From: Deinococcus taeanensis
GTDB lineage: Bacteria; Deinococcota; Deinococci; Deinococcales; Deinococcaceae
Reading direction: 5' to 3'
Assembly (NCBI RefSeq): GCF_020229735.1
Contig: NZ_CP083458.1
Span: 310,001 to 374,000 of the forward strand
Length of the DNA: 64,000 nt
The position numbers and the translations under genes were made by a program. The stretch's first letter is position 1, and each line of letters begins with the position of its first letter. Below the pieces are notes generated by a model. That model was not told where the DNA came from and did no database searches. It saw only the letters and a program-made list of their open reading frames with translations. Below are positions 54,790-63,792 of this stretch, in pieces.

Positions 54790-57700
54790 TCAGTGCCGGC
54801 GGAGTTCGTTGCCCAGACGCTCCCTCAGACGTGCGTACACCTCACGGGCCACCTGGTCCAGGTCAACCGCTGCGGCAGGCGCGGCGCGGCGCCCCACAGC
54901 CTGCTCTTTGGACGCCGGCGCGCTCGGCGCCGGGGCGGTCGGTTGTGGCCGCTGATTGGCCGCGGCGTGCAGCCACGCCCCGGGCGTTGCCTGAGCCGGG
55001 GCCGCCGGCATGTGTGTGTCCGGAAAGTGTTGCGCTTCGGCAGACACCGGCCGCATGGCTCCCACCGCCCGAGGCGCACGTGCGGGCGGCGAGGGAGCAT
55101 CCCAGCCCGGCAGAGGCTCCCAGGGCGCCGGGAGGCCGGGAGCGCGGTCCACCGGCACAGCCGACCGCGAAGGAACAGTGCGGGCCTGTACCGCCCATTC
55201 CGTAGCGAGGGCCACGTGCTCTTCGTTCCCCACTGCGGCGGCCGGCGCACCTGGAACGCGGAGCACGTCCGGCACGAACAGCGGTTGTGTGGCCCGGAGC
55301 GCGTGCGTCATTTCATGGGCGGCCAGCGCAACGCCGGCCGGGGTGCTCAGGTCTGTGTCCGGGGATAGGAACACAGTGCGGTCAACGGTGAGGGCGTCGG
55401 CGTTCGCAGCGCGTAACGCCTCTGGCACGCGGGGGTTCCGGACGACACGAATATCGCCCACCCGCGTTCCCAGGTTCTGCTCCAGCGTGCTCTGCAGGGA
55501 CGGAGCCATGGGGGTGCCGTGCCCATCCTCGTGCAGGGCTTCGTTCAACGCATGAAGTGCACGTTGCTCCTGGGAGCGCATGCGGGACACCCGGCGGCTG
55601 AGCGCCAGGTTCTGCAGGACTGGGTGCACGTGGGGCGGGCGGTGCACCCCGGGCGTCTGGGCCGCAACCGGTTGCACCGGTAGCTCCATGCTGTCTCCCT
55701 GCCGACTGAGTGGCCAGACTGGGGTTTCCATCTGGCGTTGCTCTGAGTGGAGAACTTGTTCTCCGGCGGGCTCACCCTGCCCGGGCAGCACCGCCCGCAG
55801 AGCAGGCGCAGGCACTGGAAGGGAGGACATCCGACCCGACGGAACAAGCGGCGCTTGAAGAAAGGAAGGCCGCTGCTGCGGTACAGCAGTAGGGCCGTAT
55901 TCCTCAACGGCAGAGGCCTGAAGGCGCCTCGCTTCGAGCGGACGGGCCAGCGGTCCGTCTGAACTCGCCTGGCCAGGCGCCACCGCCTCGGTGCGCCGCG
56001 CCTGAGCGGCCGCACCTTTGTCGCCTAGAACAGCTGGTTCCTCCTGCAATGGAATGGGCAGGGCCCCTGCAACGTTCACTGCCGTGGGTTGGTGTGGCAG
56101 CACAGGAGGGTAAATGTCAGGACGCTGCCCTGCGTCCGCGAGCTGAGGGCCAGAAGGCGTGGGTGGATCGGTGGGCTGAATCTCTGACGCGGCGAAAGGT
56201 CGGCGCGACTCCTGCATCCCCGGATGCTCCGGAATGCTCCAGGGTGCGGCTGTGGAACCCCTGCTCTCCAGGTGCGGTGTGGCCCTAAGACGTGGCGGTT
56301 CCGTGGGCCACATCCTTTCAGGAGCGGCGCCTGGAACAACAGGGTGGAACTGAGCGTCCTCGGCACCTGGACCGATGGGGCGTGGCGCATGATCGGCAGA
56401 ACCTGCCGTTTCCACTGGAGCAGCCGGCGCAGCGGACACTTCACGTCTGGCTTCCCGGACCTTGCGGAAAGGGGATTCAGGTACCACGAAAACCGACGGG
56501 ACCCGCGTGCGCAGGCCGGGAAGAGCGAGGCCACCCGGTTCACCGACGCCAGGGGCGGGCAGCACGGCCGGAAGGAAGGTGGGAAGCGGAGCAGAGAGCT
56601 GAACGCCAGGGGCTGGGACGCCCCGCGAATACGGAGGAACGGCCGCGATAGGATCCGGAGCTGCCGTCAGGCCTGGGGGAACGACAGGCGGTACACGGCG
56701 CTCAACCTCCCCAGGTCCCGCTTCCACCCCCCGCAATGCGTGAACGTCCTGCGGGACCTCAATGACACGCTGCTGAGGAACGCTGAACGTCGGGTCGTGG
56801 CTGTCAGCCGGACGGGGTGATTCACTGTCGGTCAGCAAAGCAGGGGCTGGGTCCGCACTGGCAGGCGGAGCTTCCACGCTTGCGGGTGCAGCGTCTCCGG
56901 GGGCGCGTTGAGCAATGGTGGACCTGCCGGGGAGCGCCGGAATGGGCCGTTCCAGGCTGGGTTCTGCCGGATCATCAACCCGGCGTGGAGCCAGTGGCGC
57001 CGCCTGGAACGTCGGGTCGTAGATGTCAGCCGGACGGGGTGATTCTCTGTCGGTCAGGAAGGGAAGGGCTGGGCCTGCGCTGGCAGGCGGAGCTTCCACG
57101 CTCGCGGGTGCAGCGTCTCCGAGGGCATGCCGTGAAACGGCGGACATGCCAGGGAGCGCTGAAATGGGCTGTTCCAGGCTGGGTTCTGCCGGGTCATCAC
57201 CTGGGCGGACGGCCAGGGGTGCCGCCATCCCTTCAGGCGGCACCCCTGCTGGACGGACCGTCACAGTGGGAGCGGCGGCCTGTGGCATCACGGGGTGCGG
57301 CCGAACATCGACCAGAGGAGCCCAGTGGACCGGGGCGGTTAATGGCGCCTGAAGCGGCAGGGGCGCCGTTCCCCTGGCGTCATGGGCAGCGACTGGGACG
57401 ATGGGGGTGTCGTGTGCCGTCACCCTGGGCTCCCCTTGTTTCAGCGGTGTGCCCGGGGCGGAGGAGACGGTGCTGGGGGGCGCGGGCTGAGTGCTTGGGA
57501 ATGCACCGGGGAGAATGGGAGACTCCCGGCGTTCCTGTGGGCCTGGACTCAGGGGTTGTTCCGCAGGAGAAATGGCCTGCGGTTCAGGGAGCAGTGCGGC
57601 AGGACGCTCCGGTACAACGACCGGGTGGGCGCCGGTCACGGCCGGCCGCGGCGCCGGGGTAGCCATCTGCCCAGTTTCGGAAGGTTCATCATCCGGCTCT

Positions 57701-59310
57701 GCCGCCGGCCCGGGGTCTGGCTGGTGGTCAGTCTGCCCGGGAGGTTCTACTGGCAGCGGTATCGGCGAGGTCTGGTCCGCCAGGCTGTGGGGTGTGGCCG
57801 CCGGGTGAAGCGTCTCAGGAGGGCTGGCGGGTGTGCCGGGCGGGGCTGTGTCTGGCTCCTCTTCGGGGCCGTCCTGGCCCTGGGACTGGCCCTGCGGTTC
57901 ACGGCCCTGCCCGCGGCTGCTGCGTGCCCGGACGCGGGTCGTTGCGCGATTGGCTGGGGGCAGGGCCGCGCCCGCTGGCAGCGCTGGGGGCGCCTCGAAC
58001 GTGGGCTCGGGGGGTGCGACCACGTTCTTTTCCGGATGGTGGTCCTGCCAGTTCTGCAACTCGTGAAAGGGAAGAGCGCTGGCTTCCACCTCGCCGGTGG
58101 CTTCCAGTTCCGCAAAGCGGTTCAGGCGGGCAAGGATGTTCTGCGACACGTCCTGCGGGATGGGGGGGGCCGGTTTGATTGTCTCCTGAACTGGCGCCGG
58201 AGACGGGCCGGGGCGCAGTCCGGTGGGGCGGGGTTTTCGTGGCAGGCGCACAGGGATGTCGTTGTTCCCGGCCCGCAGAATCGCTTCGAGCTCCCGGCGT
58301 TCACGCTCCTGCGCCTCGCGCCGCGCCGCTTCTGTCTCCTCCGGGGAGGGCGTGGCGTCCGCATGGACCAGGTGGGTCTCGGCCGGTATTGCCTGAGGTT
58401 GATCAGCGGTGGGCTCTGCAGCGGCCTGAACCGGTGGCGTGGGCGCCACCGGTGCTTCAGGAAGGGGCGCCTCAGAGTCAGCAGGAACGTGAACTGGTCT
58501 GACTTCGGGGAGGGCCGTCTCGGGAACGGGAGCCTCGTCGGGTAACGCTGCCGTGAGCTGCTCAGGTGCAGTCTGGACCGGCACTGGCGCAGTGTGAGGC
58601 GGGTCCTTCTGCCCTGTGGCGGCGGGAGGGGACGGCTCATCCAGTGGCCTGAGCGCGTCCAGGGGGGTGGTCAGCGCTGTCGGCCAGGGCGCCTCAACGG
58701 CCGGGGCCGCGCTGGAGCGCGTGGAACCAGCGTCCACGGGGAAGGTGGCTGCCGCGGGCTCAGGGCGTTGCGGTTCGTCGGGAAGCGCGGTGTTCAGCGC
58801 GAGGGTCTCCAGGAAGGACGCGGGCCGCAGGGGGCGGGCTTCTGGAGGCGCGGAAGTCGGCGCCGCTGCGGGGTGAGCGGCGGGTGCAGCCGGCAGGAAC
58901 GCTGGCGGAAAGGCTGTAAGGCCAGCGGCTTCTACGGCCTCAGTGTCCCCGTAGGGGTCCGGTGTGACCGGGGTGGGGACGGCCGCGGCGCGCGGCGCAG
59001 GCACCGGGATGGGAGCACTGTGGGCCCACAGGGCGGCGTCAGGGGCGGGGGCCGCCAGAAGTGGCCGGGGGGCCCCCGGAGCGGCTGGCGACGCCCAGGC
59101 TTCCGGTGTGTGTTCGTCCGGTGGCCAGGGCGCGGGCGCGGGCGGCAGCGCGATCAACCGTGCGGGGACCCGCCGGGTGCGGCCCGGAAGGGGGAGGGAC
59201 GGAACTGGGAGCGGCCCAGGCCTGACCTGGGCCGGCGCGCCGCTCTGCTGGGTGAGGGCCATGCGCGTGGCGTTTTTCAGGCGGCCAAGCCGCTCGTCGA
59301 AGATGCTCAC
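54790..59310 (-). CDS. Giant proline-rich eCIS protein with a DUF4157 domain
   Basis: A 1506-aa protein in a contractile injection system cluster. Residues 1-25 form a short helix (MSIFDERLGRLKNATRMAL). About 25-1220 are low-complexity (proline, alanine, glutamate) and probably disordered, with a tandem repeat of 74 aa. About 1255-1380 is a DUF4157 domain, a putative zinc-metallopeptidase fold: GTRVGDIRVVRNPRVPEALR and the HEMTH motif at 1332-1336 in VALAAHEMTHALR. The end (1482-1506) is a helix, VDLDQVAREVYARLRERL..., that recurs in the 59-aa protein at 59897-60076. GTG 59310 follows AAAGGAG. DUF4157 proteins are common in eCIS loci, as cargo or structural factors; which applies here is unknown. 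Confidence 0.8.
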   Translation of the reverse strand: MSIFDERLGRLKNATRMALTQQSGAPAQVRPGPLPVPSLPLPGRTRRVPARLIALPPAPAPWPPDEHTPEAWASPAAPGAPRPLLAAPAPDAALWAHSAPIPVPAPRAAAVPTPVTPDPYGDTEAVEAAGLTAFPPAFLPAAPAAHPAAAPTSAPPEARPLRPASFLETLALNTALPDEPQRPEPAAATFPVDAGSTRSSAAPAVEAPWPTALTTPLDALRPLDEPSPPAATGQKDPPHTAPVPVQTAPEQLTAALPDEAPVPETALPEVRPVHVPADSEAPLPEAPVAPTPPVQAAAEPTADQPQAIPAETHLVHADATPSPEETEAARREAQERERRELEAILRAGNNDIPVRLPRKPRPTGLRPGPSPAPVQETIKPAPPIPQDVSQNILARLNRFAELEATGEVEASALPFHELQNWQDHHPEKNVVAPPEPTFEAPPALPAGAALPPANRATTRVRARSSRGQGREPQGQSQGQDGPEEEPDTAPPGTPASPPETLHPAATPHSLADQTSPIPLPVEPPGQTDHQPDPGPAAEPDDEPSETGQMATPAPRPAVTGAHPVVVPERPAALLPEPQAISPAEQPLSPGPQERRESPILPGAFPSTQPAPPSTVSSAPGTPLKQGEPRVTAHDTPIVPVAAHDARGTAPLPLQAPLTAPVHWAPLVDVRPHPVMPQAAAPTVTVRPAGVPPEGMAAPLAVRPGDDPAEPSLEQPISALPGMSAVSRHALGDAAPASVEAPPASAGPALPFLTDRESPRPADIYDPTFQAAPLAPRRVDDPAEPSLERPIPALPGRSTIAQRAPGDAAPASVEAPPASADPAPALLTDSESPRPADSHDPTFSVPQQRVIEVPQDVHALRGVEAGPGEVERRVPPVVPPGLTAAPDPIAAVPPYSRGVPAPGVQLSAPLPTFLPAVLPAPGVGEPGGLALPGLRTRVPSVFVVPESPFRKVREARREVSAAPAAPVETAGSADHAPRPIGPGAEDAQFHPVVPGAAPERMWPTEPPRLRATPHLESRGSTAAPWSIPEHPGMQESRRPFAASEIQPTDPPTPSGPQLADAGQRPDIYPPVLPHQPTAVNVAGALPIPLQEEPAVLGDKGAAAQARRTEAVAPGQASSDGPLARPLEARRLQASAVEEYGPTAVPQQRPSFLQAPLVPSGRMSSLPVPAPALRAVLPGQGEPAGEQVLHSEQRQMETPVWPLSRQGDSMELPVQPVAAQTPGVHRPPHVHPVLQNLALSRRVSRMRSQEQRALHALNEALHEDGHGTPMAPSLQSTLEQNLGTRVGDIRVVRNPRVPEALRAANADALTVDRTVFLSPDTDLSTPAGVALAAHEMTHALRATQPLFVPDVLRVPGAPAAAVGNEEHVALATEWAVQARTVPSRSAVPVDRAPGLPAPWEPLPGWDAPSPPARAPRAVGAMRPVSAEAQHFPDTHMPAAPAQATPGAWLHAAANQRPQPTAPAPSAPASKEQAVGRRAAPAAAVDLDQVAREVYARLRERLGNELRRH
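56786..57198 (-). repeat. 222-bp-period tandem repeat within the DUF4157 gene
   Basis: The stretch 56786-56976 recurs at 57008-57198. Each copy encodes DDPAEPSLE, then GDAAPASVEAPPAS, then SESPRPAD or RESPRPAD. The period of 222 bp (74 codons) keeps the frame. It is a recent duplication in the disordered part of the protein. Confidence 0.75.
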
Positions 59311-59336
59311 GAAACTCCTTTCTGGGGGTGGGGCCG

Positions 59337-59900
59337 TTACTGGCTGACCTGCAGGAACCCGGCGTGGGCGAGTTCCAGCGTTTCGACCGCGACCGCGTCA
59401 CCGTTCCCGGTGAACTGGGGGCCGCTCCACTTGACCGGGTAAGCCTGAAGCAGCTCGAACCGAACGAGAACGGTGCCGCTGGTTTCGTACACGATGATGG
59501 TGACGTTACGGACGTCCATGTAGCCCTGCACGATGTTCAGGTGCCACTCGAGCAGTTTCTGACCGGCCACCACACCGCGTTTCAGGGTCAGATTGCCGAC
59601 CTTGGACCGCACGGGAAGGCGCAGTACGCGGTCGTTCACGCCGCCTTCAATGAAGTCCATGGTTTCCGTCTCGATCTGAAGGCCGCTGACTTCGCTGAAG
59701 GCCGCCTGCTCCAGGCCGTCGATGGCGACGTGGTAGCGGTGGTTGGACAGGATCCGGTGGGCCGCTTTCTGCGGGACGGTGTCCAGGGGCGCGGCGGTGC
59801 GGCGCGGCGTCAGATCGGCGCGGACAGTGCCCAGGGGCGTGTCCAGCCGTGCGTGAACGCCGCCGCGCACGGACGCGGTGACGCGGGGGTTGAAGCTCAT
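59337..59900 (-). CDS. eCIS tube protein, second copy (T4 gp19 family)
   Basis: A 187-aa tail-tube-like protein. After an unusual N-terminal stretch of about 50 residues comes the gp19-type fold: HRYHVAIDGLEQAAFSEVSG, TETMDFIEGG, LTLKRGVVAGQKLLEW, VRNVTIIVYETSG, FELLQAYPVKWSGPQF and VETLELAHAGF. Contractile injection systems often carry a second tube paralogue that forms the tube initiator next to the baseplate. Its ATG overlaps the stop of the 59-aa gene (ATGA). Confidence 0.82.
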   Translation of the reverse strand: MSFNPRVTASVRGGVHARLDTPLGTVRADLTPRRTAAPLDTVPQKAAHRILSNHRYHVAIDGLEQAAFSEVSGLQIETETMDFIEGGVNDRVLRLPVRSKVGNLTLKRGVVAGQKLLEWHLNIVQGYMDVRNVTIIVYETSGTVLVRFELLQAYPVKWSGPQFTGNGDAVAVETLELAHAGFLQVSQ

Positions 59901-60076
59901 CGTTCACCTCCGGTGTGCCGGGCCTGCTCCACACGCAGGTCCTCCAGCATCAGGGCGTAGACCCGCCGCGTGACCTCATCAAGGTCAACGGCGGCGGGTG
60001 TGGGGGCGCGGGTCCCGACCGCGTCGGGGGCGGCGGGCCGGGTGGGCGCTGCGTGCTGGGGGTTGGGGCGGGTCAT
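59897..60076 (-). CDS. Small eCIS protein (59 aa) with a C-terminal helix shared with the DUF4157 protein
   Basis: ATG 60076 overlaps the stop of the upstream gene, and its stop overlaps the start of the next, so it sits exactly in the operon although easily missed. Residues 1-29 are proline- and alanine-rich. Residues 30-54, VDLDEVTRRVYALMLEDLRV..., match the last 25 residues of the 1506-aa protein at 14 positions. I do not know a named family for it. A docking or adaptor role is inferred from the shared helix. Confidence 0.7.
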   Translation of the reverse strand: MTRPNPQHAAPTRPAAPDAVGTRAPTPAAVDLDEVTRRVYALMLEDLRVEQARHTGGER

Positions 60077-60462
60077 GCGCCGGCCAGGTCAAGTTCCAGA
60101 ACGGCGCCGCAGTGCGGGCATTCAGTCTCGACGGTACTTTCAGCGCCTGCGGGGGCACCCGCAGTGGGCGCGGCGAGGGTGGGGGCGGTGTTCAGGTGGG
60201 TGTACAGCTGCTGCAGGTGCGCGAAGTCGGCGGCGGGCAGGACGGCCAGGACGTCGGGCGTGACGGGCGAGAAGGGGCCGAGCCGGGTGATGACGCGGGA
60301 GAGCAGCAGCAGCGGATAGTAGGCTTCGTTGCGCTGCACGCGTGGGTCACCGAGCGGCTCGATTTCGTCCAGGGCCGTGGCGAGGCGCATAACCCCGCTG
60401 CGGTGAACCTGCCCGTCGGACGTGAACAGTCCGACGGGCAGCATGAATGGCAGGTCGTTCAC
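60073..60462 (-). CDS. eCIS accessory protein (129 aa)
   Basis: Located between the main tube gene and the 59-aa gene, overlapping the latter by four bases. The first 100 residues are mostly helical (MRLATALDEIEPL, RNEAYYPLLLLSRVITRLG, FAHLQQLYTHLN). The C-terminus carries a single CPHCG knuckle in ETECPHCGAVLELDL, half of a zinc ribbon. Position and size match tail-assembly-type proteins next to tube genes in contractile systems. The precise role is not known. Confidence 0.65.
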   Translation of the reverse strand: MNDLPFMLPVGLFTSDGQVHRSGVMRLATALDEIEPLGDPRVQRNEAYYPLLLLSRVITRLGPFSPVTPDVLAVLPAADFAHLQQLYTHLNTAPTLAAPTAGAPAGAESTVETECPHCGAVLELDLAGA

Positions 60463-60478
60463 GCTTCAGCCCGCGGTC

Positions 60479-60937
60479 TCAGCCGCCAGCGGGAACGCGC
60501 TTGTAGCCCTCGTGGGTGATGGTCAGCTCTTCGATCGCCACCTCGTTGCTCTTGGCGTCGTAGGTGGGACCGTTGAGTTTGCTGGGCCAGGCGCGCTCGA
60601 ACGTCCAGGCGGCGACGGGTTCGCCCTTCTGGTTGTGCAGGGTGATCGTGCCGCTGCGGCGCGCTTCGTCCATGCGGCCTTCCTCGACCTGCTGACGCCA
60701 TTCCCACATGTCCATGTCGTTCGTGATGCCGCGCTTGAGGACGATGTCGTTGTACTTCATGGTGCCGGGTTCGCGGATCAGCACGGCGCGGCCCTTGTCG
60801 TCCGTGGCGCGGTACTCGACCACCTGACTTTCGCTGCCCAGGCCGGTGCATTCACGGAATGCGCCGACGACCTTGTTGTCGAACTGCACGCTGAAGTAGG
60901 CGGCAACGAGGGGATCTTTACGGTTGGATGCAGTCAT
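60479..60937 (-). CDS. eCIS inner tube protein (T4 gp19 family)
   Basis: A 152-aa tail-tube protein. The fold is recognisable from YFSVQFDNKVVGAFRECTGL, GTMKYNDIVLKRGITNDMDMWEW, TITLHNQKGEPVAAWTFERAWPSKL and VAIEELTITHEGYKR. Hexamers of such proteins stack into the rigid inner tube that is driven out when the sheath contracts. It follows the sheath gene by 58 bp, the conserved order of contractile systems. Confidence 0.92.
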   Translation of the reverse strand: MTASNRKDPLVAAYFSVQFDNKVVGAFRECTGLGSESQVVEYRATDDKGRAVLIREPGTMKYNDIVLKRGITNDMDMWEWRQQVEEGRMDEARRSGTITLHNQKGEPVAAWTFERAWPSKLNGPTYDAKSNEVAIEELTITHEGYKRVPAGG

Positions 60938-60995
60938 GGTTTACCTCCGGGTGGGGTGGGATGGAACGGGAATGGTGGGGAGGACGGCGGGGACC

Positions 60996-62621
60996 TTACT
61001 GGCCGCCACCGGCGTACTGGCTGAAGCGGAACACGATGAATTCAGCGGGTTTGACGGGCGCCAGGCCAATTTCGACCTGAAGCATGCCGCGGTCACGCAG
61101 TTCGGCCGGGTTCAGTTCCCCGTCGCACTTCACGTAGAACGCTTCGCGGGGGGTGTTGCCGAACAGGGCGCCGTCACGCCACACGCTGGTGAGGAAGGAG
61201 TTGATGTCGCGGCGGATGCGGAACCAGAGGTTCTCGTCGTTGGGTTCGAATACGGCCCACTGGGTGCCGCGTTCGATGCTCTTTTCAACGTAGTTGAACA
61301 GGCGGCGGACCGGGACGTAGCGCCACTGGGCGTTGCTGGACAGGGTCCGGGCGCCCCAGACGCGCACGCCCATGCCGGGGAACTCGCGGATGCAGTTCAC
61401 GCCGATGGGGTTGAGGATGTCCTGTTCGCTTTTCGTGATCTGGATGGCCGGGCCGAGGATGCCGCGCACGATCTCGTTGGCGGGCGCCTTGTGCACGCCG
61501 CGCTCCACGTCGTTCCGGGCGTAGATGCCGGCCACGAAGCCGCTGGGCGGCACCACCATGGGGTTGCCGTCGGGCCCTTCGATCTTGATCCAGGGGTAGT
61601 ACATGGCGGCGTAGCTGGAGTCGAAGTTGGTGTCCACGTTGCGCCACTTCACGGCCTGCTGGGGGGTCAGGTCGGGCGGGGTGTCGAGCAGGGCGATGCG
61701 GTTGGCGTTGCGCTCACAGTGGTCGATCAGGGCGCGCTGCACGCTCTTGACGCCGTCTTCGGTGATCATGCCGGCCTGGTAGGCGCTCATGAGGTCCGGC
61801 ACGGCAATCATGCTGACCTCTTCGGCGATCTCGAGGCTCTCGATGCCGCTGCGGCCGTCGACACTGCCCACGAAGTCCTGACCCTTGAGTTCGCGGCCCT
61901 GTTCGATGACGTTGCTGTCGGCCTGCAGGACGTAGCTGCCGAGTTCCGGGGCGCGCTCGACCAGGGGGCCGGCGGTGCTGGTTTCCTCGATGGTGATCAG
62001 TACGCTGTCCTTGTTCACGACTTCAGCCACGCTGCGGGCGTGTTTTTTGCCCATGGAGACGTTGGGGAAGGTTTCCGTGACGTCGTTGCGCGTGACCTTG
62101 AGGGTGAACAGGCCGCCTTCGCCCTCTTCGGGGTCGGCGGGTTTGCCGTCCTTGCCTTTGGGAGCGTCGCCGGGTTTGACGGGATCCGGGGCGAGCACCT
62201 CGATCTGAATGTCACTCTGGCGGCCGTCGCGGGCGACGATGCTGAGGCTGGGCACGGCCTTGCTGGCGCGGCTGGGCAGCTGCAGCGGGCGAGCCGCTTC
62301 AACGGTGCGTTTGCCCTGGCTCTGGGCCTGCTGAGGCACGAGGCGCACGACGTAGCAGCGGGTGCCGCCGTTGTTGAAGTAGGCGTACACGCTCTGGGCG
62401 AGGTAGGCGCCGTCCATGAAGGGGTTGCGGTTCCCGCTGGCGTCCACACTGCCGAAAATCTCTTTGAACTGCTGCCAGTTCGCCACGAAGACCGGGGTGT
62501 TCGCGGGGCCGTTGGGGGCAAAGCCGACGAACGCGGCGGTGGTGGTGCTGATGCCCTCGATGGGCCTCGGGCCGCTCTGGGTTTCTTCGATATAGACGCC
62601 TGGGGACAGGTATTCAGCCAT
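60996..62621 (-). CDS. eCIS contractile sheath protein
   Basis: A 541-aa tail-sheath protein. The N-terminus LSPGVYIEETQSGPRPIEGI and STTTAAFVGFAP is the hallmark of phage and PVC/Afp sheath subunits; the C-terminal part contains GVRVWGARTLSS, YVPVRRLFNYVEKSIERGTQW and AEFIVFRFSQ, which builds the handshake mesh. It is first in the minus-strand eCIS operon. A length above 500 aa suits sheath proteins with an extra surface domain. Confidence 0.93.
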   Translation of the reverse strand: MAEYLSPGVYIEETQSGPRPIEGISTTTAAFVGFAPNGPANTPVFVANWQQFKEIFGSVDASGNRNPFMDGAYLAQSVYAYFNNGGTRCYVVRLVPQQAQSQGKRTVEAARPLQLPSRASKAVPSLSIVARDGRQSDIQIEVLAPDPVKPGDAPKGKDGKPADPEEGEGGLFTLKVTRNDVTETFPNVSMGKKHARSVAEVVNKDSVLITIEETSTAGPLVERAPELGSYVLQADSNVIEQGRELKGQDFVGSVDGRSGIESLEIAEEVSMIAVPDLMSAYQAGMITEDGVKSVQRALIDHCERNANRIALLDTPPDLTPQQAVKWRNVDTNFDSSYAAMYYPWIKIEGPDGNPMVVPPSGFVAGIYARNDVERGVHKAPANEIVRGILGPAIQITKSEQDILNPIGVNCIREFPGMGVRVWGARTLSSNAQWRYVPVRRLFNYVEKSIERGTQWAVFEPNDENLWFRIRRDINSFLTSVWRDGALFGNTPREAFYVKCDGELNPAELRDRGMLQVEIGLAPVKPAEFIVFRFSQYAGGGQ

Positions 62622-62921
62622 GGGTTCCTCCGAGAAATAGCAGCGTTTACGACGTCCGCAGGGACCTGCAGGCGGACGTGGAGCACTGAGGGCTCAACAT
62701 TTTCAGAACCGAGCAGACGTGTAAACCGCATGTGTGGAGACGCGCGCGCGGGGGCCTCCCTATACTGACCAGTCACTCTGATTTCCCGAGGTTGAAACTT
62801 TGAAGACTAGCCCTCCAGGACAACTGTTCTCCGTGTGGTACCTCACAACGCCCCCGCTGGTGGCATGCGTGGGGGGAGGCACTGCGCGTGGCCACCTGTC
62901 TAGACCACCGGGGGCGGCGGC
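62622..62921. other. Divergent regulatory region of the eCIS cluster
   Basis: 300 bp between the sheath gene (-) and the Pvc16-like gene (+). A TATACT box (62761-62766) faces right, and TATAGG (62762-62757) faces left, so divergent promoters may overlap at this spot. No strong -35 is seen for either. GC-alternating CGCGCGCG (62742-62749) lies beside it. Confidence 0.45.
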
Positions 62922-63746
62922 ATGATCGCAGAAGTCCAGCAGCACCTGCGCGCCCTCATCCACGACGAGGCGCAGCTGCCCCGCGACGCCATCGACGTGC
63001 GCTTCGCCGCGCCCACCAGCAGCTGGGTCGCCTCCCTGACCCGGCCAACTCTCAACTTTTTTCTCCACGACCTGCGCGAGAACACCGCGCTGCGTTCCAT
63101 GGCCTTTACGCAGACCCCCATGCCCGGCGGCGTGCAGCGGCACCTCGCGCCGCGGCGCATGGACCTGCGGTTCCTGGTCACCGTGTTCTTCAAAGCGCAG
63201 CTGGACGAACTGGGCCGAGACGAGTGGGCCGTCCTGTGGCGCGTCCTGACCGCGCTGCTCCGCCAGGACGAATGGGACGAACGCTACCTGCCCGAGGAAG
63301 CCCGGCGCCTGAACATGGCCGTGCTGGGCAGCGTCACGCAGTCGGACGCGCCTCAGACTGTGTTCAGCAGCCTGGGCCTCCCCGTCCGCCCCCACCTGCA
63401 GTACACCGTGACCGTGCCCCTCGACCTGAACGTGAGCCGCTTCGCGCCCCTCGTACTGGAACGCGACCTCAGCCTGCGCGGCAGCCTCGATCGGGACGCG
63501 CCCATCGTGGCCCGCCGGCAGCGGTCAAGCTGGCAGCTGCGCGACGCGCAGGGCCGCCCGCTGGCTGACGCCCTGGTCCGCAGCGACACCGGCGCGCGCG
63601 CCTTCACGGACCCGCACGGCGTGGTGCACCTCGACGCGCCGCGTGAGGCGGTCACCCGGCTGGACGTCCTGACCCTCGACGGGCAGCGCCTGGTGCTCAC
63701 ACCCCACACCCGGCAGGCGCAACTGAGCCTCGCGGAGGCCCCTTGA
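62922..63746 (+). CDS. eCIS Pvc16-like protein (DUF4255 family)
   Basis: A 274-aa protein. The first 190 residues match the DUF4255/Pvc16 N-terminal domain: IAEVQQHLRALIHDE, FAAPTSSWVASLTRPTLNFF, HLAPRRMDLRFLVTVFF and VLTALLRQDEWDERYLP. The rest is a beta-rich carboxypeptidase-like domain (LRDAQGRPLADALVRSDTGA, DPHGVVHL, LDVLTLDGQRLVL). In PVC/Afp systems this protein caps the sheath/tube end (tail terminator). It opens the plus-strand eCIS operon that continues beyond the window. Confidence 0.87.
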   Translation: MIAEVQQHLRALIHDEAQLPRDAIDVRFAAPTSSWVASLTRPTLNFFLHDLRENTALRSMAFTQTPMPGGVQRHLAPRRMDLRFLVTVFFKAQLDELGRDEWAVLWRVLTALLRQDEWDERYLPEEARRLNMAVLGSVTQSDAPQTVFSSLGLPVRPHLQYTVTVPLDLNVSRFAPLVLERDLSLRGSLDRDAPIVARRQRSSWQLRDAQGRPLADALVRSDTGARAFTDPHGVVHLDAPREAVTRLDVLTLDGQRLVLTPHTRQAQLSLAEAP

Positions 63747-63792
63747 GCCGTTACCCTGCCCCTGAGTCCATCCCCCCCGCAGGAGTACCGCT

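Noticed and set aside
56817..59442. Long + strand frames opposite the DUF4157 gene
   Set aside because: Arginine- and glycine-rich complement of proline/alanine codons; ribosome site, start and C-terminal domain all support the - strand gene.
60924..62768. 614-codon open frame on + opposite the sheath gene
   Set aside because: Valine-, glycine- and alanine-rich shadow; the - strand encodes an unmistakable sheath protein.
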